Shown here: in pieces, positions 56,731 to 64,000 of the stretch
How the letters are laid out: each line of letters begins with the position of its first letter
Numbering within the stretch: the first letter of the stretch is position 1
Assembly: GCA_964423425.1 (NCBI GenBank)
Contig: CAYRES010000010.1
Coordinates: forward strand, 1 to 64,000
Origin: CAYRES01 sp964423425
Lineage (GTDB): Bacteria; Actinomycetota; Thermoleophilia; RBG-16-64-13
Direction of reading: 5' to 3'
DNA length: 64,000 bases
Notes under the pieces: model-generated
Database searches by the model: none
What the model saw: the letters and a program-made list of their open reading frames with translations, nothing else
What the model was told of the DNA's origin: nothing
Translations under genes and position numbers: made by a program

Positions 56731-57489
56731 ATGCCAGAGCAGATGACGAACTCCACACCCCAACGGAGCTCCGCCCCGGACACGAGTCCGGAGAAGGTAC
56801 CACGCGATCTCATCGTGGAGGTCGAACGCGTGCGCAAGAACTACGTCATGAGTGAGGGCAACGTCGTGCACGCACTCCAAGGGGTGGACCTCGGCATTCC
56901 CCGGGGCGCCTTCTACGCTCTCATGGGCCCTTCCGGGTCGGGCAAGTCCACCCTGCTCAACGTGTTGGGCTCACTCGACCGTCCCACCTCCGGGCGCATC
57001 GTGCTCGACGGCAACGATCTCACTTCGGCTCCCGCCTCTTCCCTCCCCGACCTTCGCCGCCATCTCATCGGCTTCGTGTTCCAAGGCTTCAACCTCATCC
57101 CCACGCTCAGTGCAGTCGACAACGTCACCCTCCCTTTGAAGTACGAGGGCATTCGGGGCAAGAAGGCCCGCGACATGGCTGTGAAGCTGCTGCACCTCAT
57201 GGGCTTGGAGAACCGTCTCGACCACCGGCCCAACGAGCTGTCGGGCGGCGAGCAGCAGCGGGTGGCCATCGCCCGTGCTCTCATCATGGATCCGCCTCTC
57301 ATCCTGGCCGACGAGCCGACGGGCGAGGTGGACACTCATACGAGCGAGGCCATCATGAATCTGCTGGCGGAACTCAACGCCAAGGGCCAGACCATCCTCG
57401 TGGTCACGCACGACCCGTTCACGGCCTCCTACGCCGATATGGTCATCACCATGCGCGACGGCCGCATCGTCGATGAAGGCGCATCGTAG
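56731..57489 (+). CDS. MacB/LolD-type ABC transporter ATPase
   Basis: Partner ATPase of the preceding permease, 252 residues. Walker A GPSGSGKSTLLN near 72, the Q-loop GFVFQGFNLIPTLSAVDNV characteristic of LolD/MacB types, signature LSGGEQQRVAIARAL near 172, Walker B LILADEPTGEVD and the His switch LVVTHD. The GEVD in place of GALD is a minor change. Thirty N-terminal residues (STPQRSSAPDTSPEK) precede the ATPase domain. Operon with the permease. Confidence 0.93.
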   Translation: MPEQMTNSTPQRSSAPDTSPEKVPRDLIVEVERVRKNYVMSEGNVVHALQGVDLGIPRGAFYALMGPSGSGKSTLLNVLGSLDRPTSGRIVLDGNDLTSAPASSLPDLRRHLIGFVFQGFNLIPTLSAVDNVTLPLKYEGIRGKKARDMAVKLLHLMGLENRLDHRPNELSGGEQQRVAIARALIMDPPLILADEPTGEVDTHTSEAIMNLLAELNAKGQTILVVTHDPFTASYADMVITMRDGRIVDEGAS

Positions 57490-57519
57490 GCGGACGCAGG
57501 TCCGGCGGTCCGGGCGACC

Positions 57520-58080
57520 CTAGGGTACCCGGGGCTTACAGAGTACCTCCAGCACCTGCAGATCGAAGAAGTTCTGCGCGTGGGCCGGCCGGAGCACCAG
57601 CGCGGTATCGAGACCGCGGCCGCTGCCACCGCACGAGATGATCTCCTCGTGAGGGGCGATGAGACCCGCATCCGCCGCCATCAGGCTGATCTCTATCGCT
57701 ACTTTGGTACCTTGGCCGAACAAGCGCAGGGTCTGCGCGATGATCTCCTCCGTCTGATACGTCTTCATCTTGAAGCGCACCGCCCGGCCCACCCCGCCGA
57801 ATGCGTGCGTGGTCGTCAGCACCTTCGCGCCTTTGGCCTTGATCTCGGCAATGGTGTTCTCGGGTACTTCCTGGCGTCCGGGCTCAGAGAAGCCGGCCGA
57901 ATGGGTGACGACCACCACGTTCAAACCGGCGAGCGCCTCGGCCGCCTGCAACCCCACCGAGCCCCCGGTGGTGGGTACTACCACCTGTGCGATACCCAGC
58001 TCCGCCGCCCTGGTCCGAACCAACTCCATCACGGTGTCGGTGTTCTGACTACCCCTGCTGTCGAAGTATGCGGTCTGCAT
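57520..58080 (-). CDS. Pyruvate kinase alpha/beta (C-terminal) domain protein
   Basis: A 186-residue stand-alone relative of the pyruvate kinase C-terminal (alpha/beta) domain, without the catalytic barrel. It reads TDTVMELVRTRAAELGIAQVVVPTTGGSVGLQAAEAL, then VVVVTHSAGFSEPGRQEV, a TTTHAFGGVGRAVR segment, and ISCGGSGRGLDTALVLRPAHAQ near the end. Such single-domain proteins occur widely in bacteria and archaea with no known function; conserved Gly loops suggest phosphate or nucleotide binding. ATG 58080 has GAGGGAGGAG upstream. It is convergent with the MacB operon. Confidence 0.82.
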   Translation of the reverse strand: MQTAYFDSRGSQNTDTVMELVRTRAAELGIAQVVVPTTGGSVGLQAAEALAGLNVVVVTHSAGFSEPGRQEVPENTIAEIKAKGAKVLTTTHAFGGVGRAVRFKMKTYQTEEIIAQTLRLFGQGTKVAIEISLMAADAGLIAPHEEIISCGGSGRGLDTALVLRPAHAQNFFDLQVLEVLCKPRVP

Positions 58081-58278
58081 GAGGCTCCTCCCTCTACGAC
58101 ATAGCCTTGCGGGCCTGGGCCGATCCTGTGGCGTGGGTCACCTTCACTCTGCTTTCGCTCTCTAGTATAGTGCCTGCCCGAAGCCGGTCTTCTTCCGGCG
58201 GTCCCACCCCAAGCGGCCGTCCGACTGGATGAGGCAACGGCTACACCACACATGCCTGCAAACGCGCGAGGACGTACC

Positions 58279-58482
58279 ATGCAGCAGCTCGAGATAGGTG
58301 AATGGCTGGCGATTCTCGTACCTCTGGCGGCGATCCAACTCGGCCTCATGATCTGGGCTTTCGTCGACCTGGCCACACGATCGGCGGTCAAGGGAGGCAA
58401 CAAGCTGGTGTGGGTCTTGGTCATTCTCCTCCTGAACCTGGTCGGGCCGATCGCCTACCTGCTGTGGGGCAGGCACGCATGA
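58279..58482 (+). CDS. PLDc_N-domain small membrane protein (YxlE-like)
   Basis: A 67-residue protein with two transmembrane helices (LAILVPLAAIQLGLMIWAFVDLA and LVWVLVILLLNLVGPIAYLLWG). The pattern W-A-x-x-D near the first helix end and the L-N-x-x-GP-I-x-Y-L-x-x-G motif define the phospholipase-D-nuclease N-terminal (PLDc_N) family. ATG 58279 follows GAGGACG. It precedes an ABC ATPase and permease pair, the same gene order as yxlE-yxlF-yxlG of Bacillus subtilis, in which YxlE restrains sigma-Y. Whether it regulates anything here is inference. Confidence 0.85.
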   Translation: MQQLEIGEWLAILVPLAAIQLGLMIWAFVDLATRSAVKGGNKLVWVLVILLLNLVGPIAYLLWGRHA

Positions 58483-58546
58483 GGGCCGAGAGCACCGCTG
58501 CACACTCCGGAGGGCTCGGCACAGGAAGCGCGGTGGAGGTGACGTC

Positions 58547-59554
58547 TTGACCGGTGCCGCGCCGGCCGCGACGCCTGAGCCAGCCATCCATGTCCGTGGG
58601 CTCACCCGGGTGTTCGGATCCTTCCGGGCGGTCGATGAGCTACACCTCGCTGTGCCCGCCGGAGAGATATACGGTTTTCTCGGGCCGAACGGTTCAGGCA
58701 AAACCACCACTCTGAAGATGCTGACCGGCCTCCTCGCGCCCAGCGCCGGGGAGGCGTACATCGCCGGGGAGCGGGTGAGGCCCGGCGAGGCGAGCGTGGA
58801 ACTCCGCCGCAAGGTGGGGTTCCTGGCGGAGGAGCCGGCATTCTATCCCTGGATGACCCCTCAGGAGTTCCTCTCCTTCGTGGGCGGGCTCTTCGGCCTC
58901 AGCCGGAGCCGGGCCTCGGACAGGGCACGAGAGTTGCTTGCCACCGTGGGTCTCCTTGACCGCGCCGACGACCGCATCCGAGGCTTCTCACGGGGCATGC
59001 GGCAACGTTTGGGCATAGCCCAGGCTCTCGTAGGTGACCCTGAGGTGCTGCTCCTCGACGAGCCCGCCTCCGCACTCGATCCCATCGGCCGCCGGGAAGT
59101 GCTCGAACTCATCGCCGCCCTCAAGGATCACGCCACCATAGTCATGTCGTCCCACGTGCTGGACGATGTCCAGCGGGTCGCCACCTGGATAGGGGTCATC
59201 TCTCAAGGCGCACTTGTGGTCGAATCCCCCCTCAGAGATCTGCTGCGCCGCTCTGCCCAGCCCGTCTTCCAGATCGAAGTCGCGGAGGGACGGGAGCGCA
59301 TGCGAAGCGCCCTCGAGGCGGAACCGTGGGCCCAGGAGGTACTCGAGGAAGGCACGCTGCTCCGAGTGCTCACCTCTGATCTGGAAGCGGCCGAAAGACG
59401 CATACCGGCCCTCATCACCCGGGAGGAATTACGCCTCGTCGACTTGAGCCTGCTGGTCCCGACCCTCGAGGATGTCTTCCTGCGCCTGGTCGGCCCGACC
59501 GGCGCCTCCGCCGCCGATGAAGTTCAAGCCCCCGCCGGGGAAGAGCCGGCATGA
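58547..59554 (+). CDS. ABC transporter ATPase (YxlF-like)
   Basis: ATPase of an ABC-2 type exporter, 335 residues. Walker A GPNGSGKTTTLKML near 46, Q-loop FLAEEPAFYPWMTP, signature FSRGMRQRLGIAQALVGDP near 150, Walker B VLLLDEPASALDPIGR and the His switch MSSHVLDDV. A C-terminal 90-residue regulatory extension (VFQIEVAEGRERMRSALE onward) is typical of antibiotic/peptide exporters. The start is TTG with GTGGAGGTGAC just upstream. It overlaps the permease gene by four bases. Confidence 0.92.
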   Translation: MTGAAPAATPEPAIHVRGLTRVFGSFRAVDELHLAVPAGEIYGFLGPNGSGKTTTLKMLTGLLAPSAGEAYIAGERVRPGEASVELRRKVGFLAEEPAFYPWMTPQEFLSFVGGLFGLSRSRASDRARELLATVGLLDRADDRIRGFSRGMRQRLGIAQALVGDPEVLLLDEPASALDPIGRREVLELIAALKDHATIVMSSHVLDDVQRVATWIGVISQGALVVESPLRDLLRRSAQPVFQIEVAEGRERMRSALEAEPWAQEVLEEGTLLRVLTSDLEAAERRIPALITREELRLVDLSLLVPTLEDVFLRLVGPTGASAADEVQAPAGEEPA

Positions 59555-60324
59555 GTGTTCTCCTTCGCAAAGAGTTCCTGGAGCTCGTGCGTACCCGCCG
59601 CTTTCTTGCCCTGCCTCTCGTCTTTGTCTTCTTCGGCATCTCTGGGCCGGCCGTCATCAGGCTCCTGCCGCTGCTTCTTGAGGGGGCGGCCACGGAAGGC
59701 ATGCAGATAGTCCTGCCTGAGACCGGACCCGGCGACGGATTCCTCCAATACCTCGAGCTCGCCCGCCAGTTGGGCCTCTTGGCCGCCATCGTGGTGTTCA
59801 TGAACATCATCGCCGGCGAACGGAAAGACGGCATTCTCGCCGTACTCTTCGTGAAGCCGGTACGGCGGTTCTCCTACTTGGCCGTGCGCTTCGGAGTCAA
59901 CGGAGCGTACGTCATCGTCTCGATGCTGCTGGGCGCCCTGGTCGCCGTCCTGTACGCCGGCCTCCTCTTGGGTCCGCCCGAGGTGGGGGCGATGATGGCT
60001 GCCGCCTGCCTGTATGCGGCCTACTCCCTCTTGGTGTTCAGTTGGACCTTCTTCTTCTCCGCACTGGTACGAAGCCCGGCGGCTGCGGCGGGCCTCTCAG
60101 TGATCCCCCTTTTCGTCTTCCCCTTCCTCGGTACCTTCTGGGCCCCACTCGGCACCTACGGCCCTTATGGGGTACTGGCCGCGGGTGGAGCACTCATCGG
60201 CACCCCCACCTCCCCTGCCGCCGCCCTCGGCGTGGAGGCGTTCGCCAGCCTCGGCCTCAACCTGGGGCTGTCTCTGCTGCTTCTTGTTGCCACCTACGCA
60301 GCTCTGCGCAAGGCTGAGTTGTAG
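59551..60324 (+). CDS. ABC-2 type transporter permease (YxlG-like)
   Basis: Membrane partner of the preceding ATPase, 257 residues with about six helices. It opens MSVLLRKEFLELVRTRRFLALPLVFVFFGISGP, the standard ABC-2 beginning (KE..E..R.....), and has IIAGERKDGILAVLFVKPVRR near residue 88, the conserved coupling segment (ERe.gTl..ll..P). Start ATG overlaps the ATPase stop. Possible roles are peptide/antibiotic export or membrane stress; the cargo cannot be told. Confidence 0.88.
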   Translation: MSVLLRKEFLELVRTRRFLALPLVFVFFGISGPAVIRLLPLLLEGAATEGMQIVLPETGPGDGFLQYLELARQLGLLAAIVVFMNIIAGERKDGILAVLFVKPVRRFSYLAVRFGVNGAYVIVSMLLGALVAVLYAGLLLGPPEVGAMMAAACLYAAYSLLVFSWTFFFSALVRSPAAAAGLSVIPLFVFPFLGTFWAPLGTYGPYGVLAAGGALIGTPTSPAAALGVEAFASLGLNLGLSLLLLVATYAALRKAEL

Positions 60325-60386
60325 TCTCTCTATCTCGGAGCGCTTCGGCAGCAGGGCCGGTGGCTGCCACCCCTTACTTGACAGCT

Positions 60387-60614
60387 CTAGCGAATGTAGG
60401 GCGCCAAGCCCAGCACCCCGTGAATGATGGCTACAAGGAGGGCCGCCGCCGCCAAGGCCCGATGCGGTCTCAGCCCGAGACGCCTGCCCCGAAAGGTCAT
60501 CCGGCGTCCATACTTTCCAAGGACCGCCACCAAGAGGAACGTCATGAATGACAGCAGTCCGATGTAAAGCACCAGCGGCCTGCCCCAGATCAGTGTGTAG
60601 GCGAATTCGGTCAC
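60387..60614 (-). CDS. Mini membrane protein with H-x13-H pair (cytochrome-b-like)
   Basis: A 75-residue protein with two helices, near residues 13-33 and 52-70. The second helix holds His51 and His65 in PHRALAAAALLVAIIHGVLG, an H-x13-H spacing typical of haem-b-binding helices in ferric reductase/NADPH oxidase and cytochrome b families. GLRPHRALA also resembles the start of the haem helix in those proteins. A single such helix could bind two half-sites, so function would need a dimer or partner. GTG 60614 follows GGGGAGGAC. It lies between an ABC permease and an MFS gene without an evident operon. Confidence 0.65.
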   Translation of the reverse strand: MTEFAYTLIWGRPLVLYIGLLSFMTFLLVAVLGKYGRRMTFRGRRLGLRPHRALAAAALLVAIIHGVLGLAPYIR

Positions 60615-60678
60615 GAGTCCTCCCCTCTTCCACCGAGCCATGCTCTTTCAGGCTGCATCCCGAGACCCCCCTTAACCC

Positions 60679-61893
60679 TCAACCCTTGATCCGGGAAGAT
60701 CCCCTCTTGTCCGGCCTCACGAATTGGATCAGCACCGCAGCTGCCAGACAGAGGAGCCCCAGATACGTGAACACGAGCGTGAAGCCTCCGCCCGCCGCGT
60801 CCACGAGCACCCCTCCCAACGTCGGACCCAGGAGCCCGGCCACAAAACCGTAGGCGGTGAAGACCAAGCCGAAGATGGCGCCGAAGTGAGCCATACCGAA
60901 GCAATCGGCCGCCAAGGGAGCGGACACGGCAAAGAGTGTGCCGAAACCGAAGCCCACCACGGCCGCGAGCACTGCCGCCTCCGCCAACCCCTCGACGTGG
61001 GGCAGCACGAGATACGCAGCGGCTGAAGCGGCAAAGGCGCCTCCCATAGTCAAGTTGCGCCTGATCCTATCGGAGAAGTAACCGGTGAGTATGCGGCTCA
61101 ACCCGTTGGTCAAGTTGAAAGCGGTGAGGATGACCACGGCCGACTCGAGTTCGAAACCACGGTGGAGGCCGTAGCCGACCGAGAGGGTGACCATGGCGAT
61201 GCCGGCCGCTCCCTGTAGCGCCCACACCAGCCAGATGAGCCAGAAGTTGCGGGTACGCACACCCTCCGCCACCGTGAGTGAGCTGACCGGCTGAGCGCGA
61301 AGGGCCTGAGCGAGGGCGGCAGAGGGAGGCAGCGCTGACGGCAAAGACACCAGTTGGGCCGCGACCACACCAAAGAGAAGAGCCGCCCCTGCCACAGCCA
61401 GAGTCATGCCCCTGTAACCCAGACGACCGCTCAGCATGAGCCCGAACAGTGGCACCATGACCGCCGCCGCCGAACCGAAGACGAGGTTGACAAGACCCGA
61501 GACAAGTCCGCGGCGGGACGGATACCAGCGCTGCACCACCGTGAGGGCCGGCATATACGTGAAGCACGATGCCGTGCCGTTGAGAAAGCCCCAGAGATAG
61601 ACCATATAGATGGTGCTCCCGAACGCGAGCACGAGCAGGGCAAGACCACAAAGGACACCCCCGATGGTCATCATGGCCCGGGGCCCGAGTCTCTCCTGCC
61701 AACGCCCCACCAAGAACATGAAGATACCGAGAGAGGCCAGCACAAAGAACATGATGGCACCGGTGGTTCCCCGGCCGACATCGAACTCCGCCTGCCAGTA
61801 AGGCCCGAGCACTCCAGGGAGGCCGAAGGCCAGAGCCCCCGGAAAAAACATGACGAGCGCGCTACCCGCGACCGCCCGTATACCCTTGTTCAT
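60679..61893 (-). CDS. MFS transporter, oxalate/formate antiporter (OFA)-like
   Basis: A 404-residue, 12-helix major facilitator. GPYWQAEFDVGRGTTGAIMFFVLASLGIFMFLVGRWQERLGPR shows the OFA-type first loop (G..qd.lGpr), and NGTASCFTYMPALTVVQRWYPSRRGLVSGLV matches the motif W.P.rRG...G. The second half includes FNLTNGLSRILTGYFSDRIRRN. The family moves small carboxylates, including oxalate/formate and other monocarboxylates. ATG 61893 has no strong ribosome-binding site. Acetate or another carboxylate would suit the acs gene in the window, but that is inference. Confidence 0.88.
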   Translation of the reverse strand: MNKGIRAVAGSALVMFFPGALAFGLPGVLGPYWQAEFDVGRGTTGAIMFFVLASLGIFMFLVGRWQERLGPRAMMTIGGVLCGLALLVLAFGSTIYMVYLWGFLNGTASCFTYMPALTVVQRWYPSRRGLVSGLVNLVFGSAAAVMVPLFGLMLSGRLGYRGMTLAVAGAALLFGVVAAQLVSLPSALPPSAALAQALRAQPVSSLTVAEGVRTRNFWLIWLVWALQGAAGIAMVTLSVGYGLHRGFELESAVVILTAFNLTNGLSRILTGYFSDRIRRNLTMGGAFAASAAAYLVLPHVEGLAEAAVLAAVVGFGFGTLFAVSAPLAADCFGMAHFGAIFGLVFTAYGFVAGLLGPTLGGVLVDAAGGGFTLVFTYLGLLCLAAAVLIQFVRPDKRGSSRIKG

Positions 61894-61911
61894 GAACCGG
61901 TCTGCGCCGAA

Positions 61912-62217
61912 CTACGCCTCGGGAGGCGCATCGCCGCATGCGGCATCCGCACCGGCTGTAGCCCCAGAGCCGACATCCGCCCCCGCTTCGGAATCCCTCT
62001 GGGCCTTCAGCGCGAGGAGTATCTCCTGAAGCTCAGCAACCCGGCTGCTCAATGACGAGAGCTCCCCCGTAAGCCGTTCATTGGCCCGGGACACTTTCTC
62101 GTCCGCCTCCGGCCCCATGGTGTGATCCTCGATGATCTCCTCGATCTCATCCAAGTAGAAGAAGGCTTCGTCGAGTTTGAGCTTGACCTTGTCGAGGTTG
62201 TCGATTATTCGCTCCAC
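61912..62217 (-). CDS. Small acidic coiled-coil protein
   Basis: About 101 residues; no family recognised. Two helical stretches with heptad spacing (IIDNLDKVKLKLDEAFFYLDEIEEIIEDH and NERLTGELSSLSSRVAELQEILLALKAQRDS) and a disordered Ala/Gly/Glu tail. GTG 62217 is preferred because GGGGAGGT lies five bases upstream; an in-frame ATG at 62235 lacks one. It is upstream of and close to the MFS gene (19 bases), so probably co-transcribed. Confidence 0.6.
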   Translation of the reverse strand: MERIIDNLDKVKLKLDEAFFYLDEIEEIIEDHTMGPEADEKVSRANERLTGELSSLSSRVAELQEILLALKAQRDSEAGADVGSGATAGADAACGDAPPEA

Positions 62218-62369
62218 CCCTACCTCCCCTGACATATTCGCTCGCGGCTATCCTCAAGGCCGGGCATATGTGACACCTGGTCGCGTGCTTCCTTTGTACC
62301 ACATGAAGATGTCCTATCATTGCGGTACATTGATGGCAAGTGGTGATGAGGCAATGCGGGGGAGGTCGC

Positions 62370-63077
62370 ATGGTCGAGCGTCGTATTGAGATCAACGCGG
62401 GGCCCGAAACCATCGTGAGTGGCATCTTGTCCCAACCCGAAGACTGCCGCCCGGGGGTCACTCCGGCGCTCATCCTGGCGCACGGGGCAAGCAACGACAT
62501 GACGGAACCCCTTCTTGCCGCGGTGGCGCAGCGGCTGGGGGACTCTGGGTCGGCCGGTGTTCTCAGGTTCAACTTCCCCTTCACGGAAAGGGGTGCGGAG
62601 AGACCGGACAAGAACCCGGTGCTCGAACAGGCGTTCATCAGGGCTCACGACACGCTTCGTGACGATGAGCTGTGCAGGCCCGGCCCGGTATTCCTCGGTG
62701 GCAAGTCGCTCGGCGCCCGTATCGCCGCCGAGTTGGTGTCACGCGGCCCTGAGGGTGAAGGCCTCACCGCGGCGGGGCTGGTGTTCCTCGGCTTCCCCCT
62801 GCACAGCCCGGGGCGCAAGGACAAGGCACATTGGGAGCCTCTCCGCCGGGTGAACGTGCCGAGTCTCTTCGTCACTGGTACGAAAGACGCCTTCTGCGAC
62901 CTGGAGATACTGGCCCACGTGATAGCCGGTCTCGAGCGCCCGGGCGAGCTCTACCTGGTGGAGGGCGGTGACCATTCACTGAAGGTGCCGAAGTCCGACC
63001 CCCGGCCCCAAGAGGTCGTCTACGCCGCCGTCGGTGACAAGGTTGCGCAGTTCATCAACGAGGTGTACCGGGGTTGA
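62370..63077 (+). CDS. Alpha/beta hydrolase (dienelactone hydrolase/Tex30-like)
   Basis: A 235-residue serine hydrolase fold. The oxyanion/strand region LILAHGASNDM is near residue 42, the nucleophile elbow GGKSLGARIAAEL near 112 (G-x-S-x-G), the acid in LFVTGTKDAFCDLE and the His in VEGGDHSLKVPK. The set corresponds to the KANL3/Tex30 and dienelactone-hydrolase-like group, whose bacterial members are uncharacterised. ATG 62370 follows GGGGGAGG. It is divergent from the coiled-coil gene. Confidence 0.85.
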   Translation: MVERRIEINAGPETIVSGILSQPEDCRPGVTPALILAHGASNDMTEPLLAAVAQRLGDSGSAGVLRFNFPFTERGAERPDKNPVLEQAFIRAHDTLRDDELCRPGPVFLGGKSLGARIAAELVSRGPEGEGLTAAGLVFLGFPLHSPGRKDKAHWEPLRRVNVPSLFVTGTKDAFCDLEILAHVIAGLERPGELYLVEGGDHSLKVPKSDPRPQEVVYAAVGDKVAQFINEVYRG

Positions 63078-63189
63078 CGTGGTGGAGAGATACCGGCCCG
63101 CTCGGCATAGCTTCTGACTCTGGGTCATCACACCGCGTGGGCCGCTTCATCACCACTGTTCCCTGGGGTTGGCGGGCAGCCCGGGGCGA

Positions 63190-64000
63190 TCAATCCCCGG
63201 GCAGTGCGGACAGGTACTTCTGGTAGGCGGCCCGGAATTCGTCACGCATTCGTCGACCCTCGTTGAAGTGGGACGTACCCGCCGAGACCGTGCCCGCATC
63301 GCGCATGGCCTCAATACCGAGCACCGTCGCCTCGATGCGGTACAGCATGTAGATGGCGGCATCCTGAAGCCATGAGTCGGCCCGATCATAGCCGGGAAGC
63401 AGCTCCTCCACGTTGAGATTGTCGAGAGCGTCTTGGACGGATTCCATGAGCGCACGAAGCTCGTTACGCACGGCCAGAGGCACATTCGGGGCCGTTTCGT
63501 TGATCCTCTCGGCCAGTTCAGGTACGCGGAGATCAGCATAGAGAAGGAGCGAGTCGAGGTCGGCAAGCGCGTAGAGGTAGTCTTCACCGCCGGCACCCCA
63601 CGTGGTGGAAGTGGTGAGAGGCGGGAGAGTCGTCTCTGTGGCAGGGGGCGTGGTGGCCGGGACGGTCGTGGACGTGGTGGATGCCGCAACCTCTATCGTG
63701 ACCGTCGTCGTCGCACTTCTGTCTCCGTCTCTCGTGAGGAGAAGCACGGCGGCCACCGCACCGCCCGCCACCAGCAGCAAGGCGAGAATGCCGGCCACGA
63801 TCCAGGGAGTCCGCGAGGAACGAGGGGGCCGTGGTTCCCACCCGGGCGGAGGAGACTGGCCTCCAGGCCACGGTGGTGGAAGAGGAGCCGCACCGTCCCC
63901 ATAGCCCGTGGGTGCGGGCGGGGATTGTTCCCAGTGGGGCCCGGGAGGCGGTGGTGCACCTGAACACGCAGCAGCCGGCATGACCTGCGTAGGAGCGTCG
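63190..64000 (-). CDS. Proline-rich single-pass membrane protein, truncated at window edge
   Basis: A protein with a cytoplasmic Pro/Gly-rich stretch (GAPPPPGPHWEQSPPAP onward), one transmembrane helix (WIVAGILALLLVAGGAVAAVLLL), a Thr/Ser-rich extracytoplasmic linker (AASTTSTTVPATTPPATETT) and a helical C-terminal domain of about 120 residues (DYLYALADLDSLLLYADLRVPELAERIN onward). An in-frame ATG lies at 63981, but the frame stays open to base 64000 with the plausible codons DAPTQV, so the true start is probably outside; many such proteins begin with a zinc ribbon (inference). Function unknown. Confidence 0.75.
   Translation of the reverse strand, partial: DAPTQVMPAAACSGAPPPPGPHWEQSPPAPTGYGDGAAPLPPPWPGGQSPPPGWEPRPPRSSRTPWIVAGILALLLVAGGAVAAVLLLTRDGDRSATTTVTIEVAASTTSTTVPATTPPATETTLPPLTTSTTWGAGGEDYLYALADLDSLLLYADLRVPELAERINETAPNVPLAVRNELRALMESVQDALDNLNVEELLPGYDRADSWLQDAAIYMLYRIEATVLGIEAMRDAGTVSAGTSHFNEGRRMRDEFRAAYQKYLSALPGD

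Overview
The window is a GC-rich, gene-dense bacterial chromosome segment from a draft assembly; one scaffold gap of 10 Ns lies at 22474-22483. The best lineage clues point to a deep-branching actinobacterium: a BldD-type regulator with an intact c-di-GMP signature (51247-51744), an LPXTG-like wall protein, menaquinone made by the futalosine route, possible leaderless promoters, and a tRNA-Leu gene without encoded CCA. No rRNA, CRISPR array, prophage or insertion sequence was seen. Most genes are housekeeping or central metabolism.

Layout. 94-9803: ABC-F ATPase, flavin disulfide oxidoreductase, a membrane coiled-coil protein, a DUF5658-like protein, a plsY-degV lipid pair divergent from a marR gene with a clear promoter/operator, and mqnD-mqnB. 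9967-16119: an opine dehydrogenase-like gene with a decayed tail, a three-gene 2-oxoacid dehydrogenase operon (E1 alpha, E1 beta, E2; no E3 beside it) and a beta-CASP metallo-beta-lactamase. 16479-23506: two lipoproteins (the second cut by an in-frame TGA), acetyl-CoA synthetase, a class III aminotransferase, and an EamA transporter whose 3' end is damaged by an assembly artefact. 23517-34138: a string of core genes on the minus strand (leuS, a 34-residue membrane peptide, uvrB, a lytic transglycosylase, coaE, rpsA, polA).

34517-42987 is the most distinctive block. It holds a split, archaeal-style glutamate synthase (amidotransferase, ferredoxin-FMN subunit, GXGXG subunit), type I glutamine synthetase, a second FMN glutamate-synthase-like protein, and, directly upstream in the same direction, an iron-sulfur protein that fuses HdrB-like and HdrC-like halves in the reverse of the usual order. 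Together they look like a GS/GOGAT ammonium-assimilation unit with its own electron-input protein. It is followed by a radical SAM protein and a complete livJHMGF branched-chain amino-acid transporter (44104-49014); uptake of such amino acids could feed the 2-oxoacid dehydrogenase if that complex is of the branched-chain type.

49295-64000: tRNA-Leu(CAA), a lipoprotein, a divergent LPSTG-protein/bldD pair, a tandem universal stress protein, hisI with a TrpC-like protein that has lost catalytic residues, cinA, a MacB-like permease/ATPase pair, a pyruvate-kinase C-domain protein, a YxlEFG-like ABC operon, a mini membrane protein with an H-x13-H pair, an OFA-type MFS carrier, a small coiled-coil protein, an alpha/beta hydrolase and the start-truncated end of a proline-rich membrane protein. 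I found no single wholly new defence or mobile system. The best leads are the Hdr-linked glutamate synthase block, the MarR/DegV/PlsY lipid locus, the bldD locus, and several genes with decayed or interrupted C-termini.
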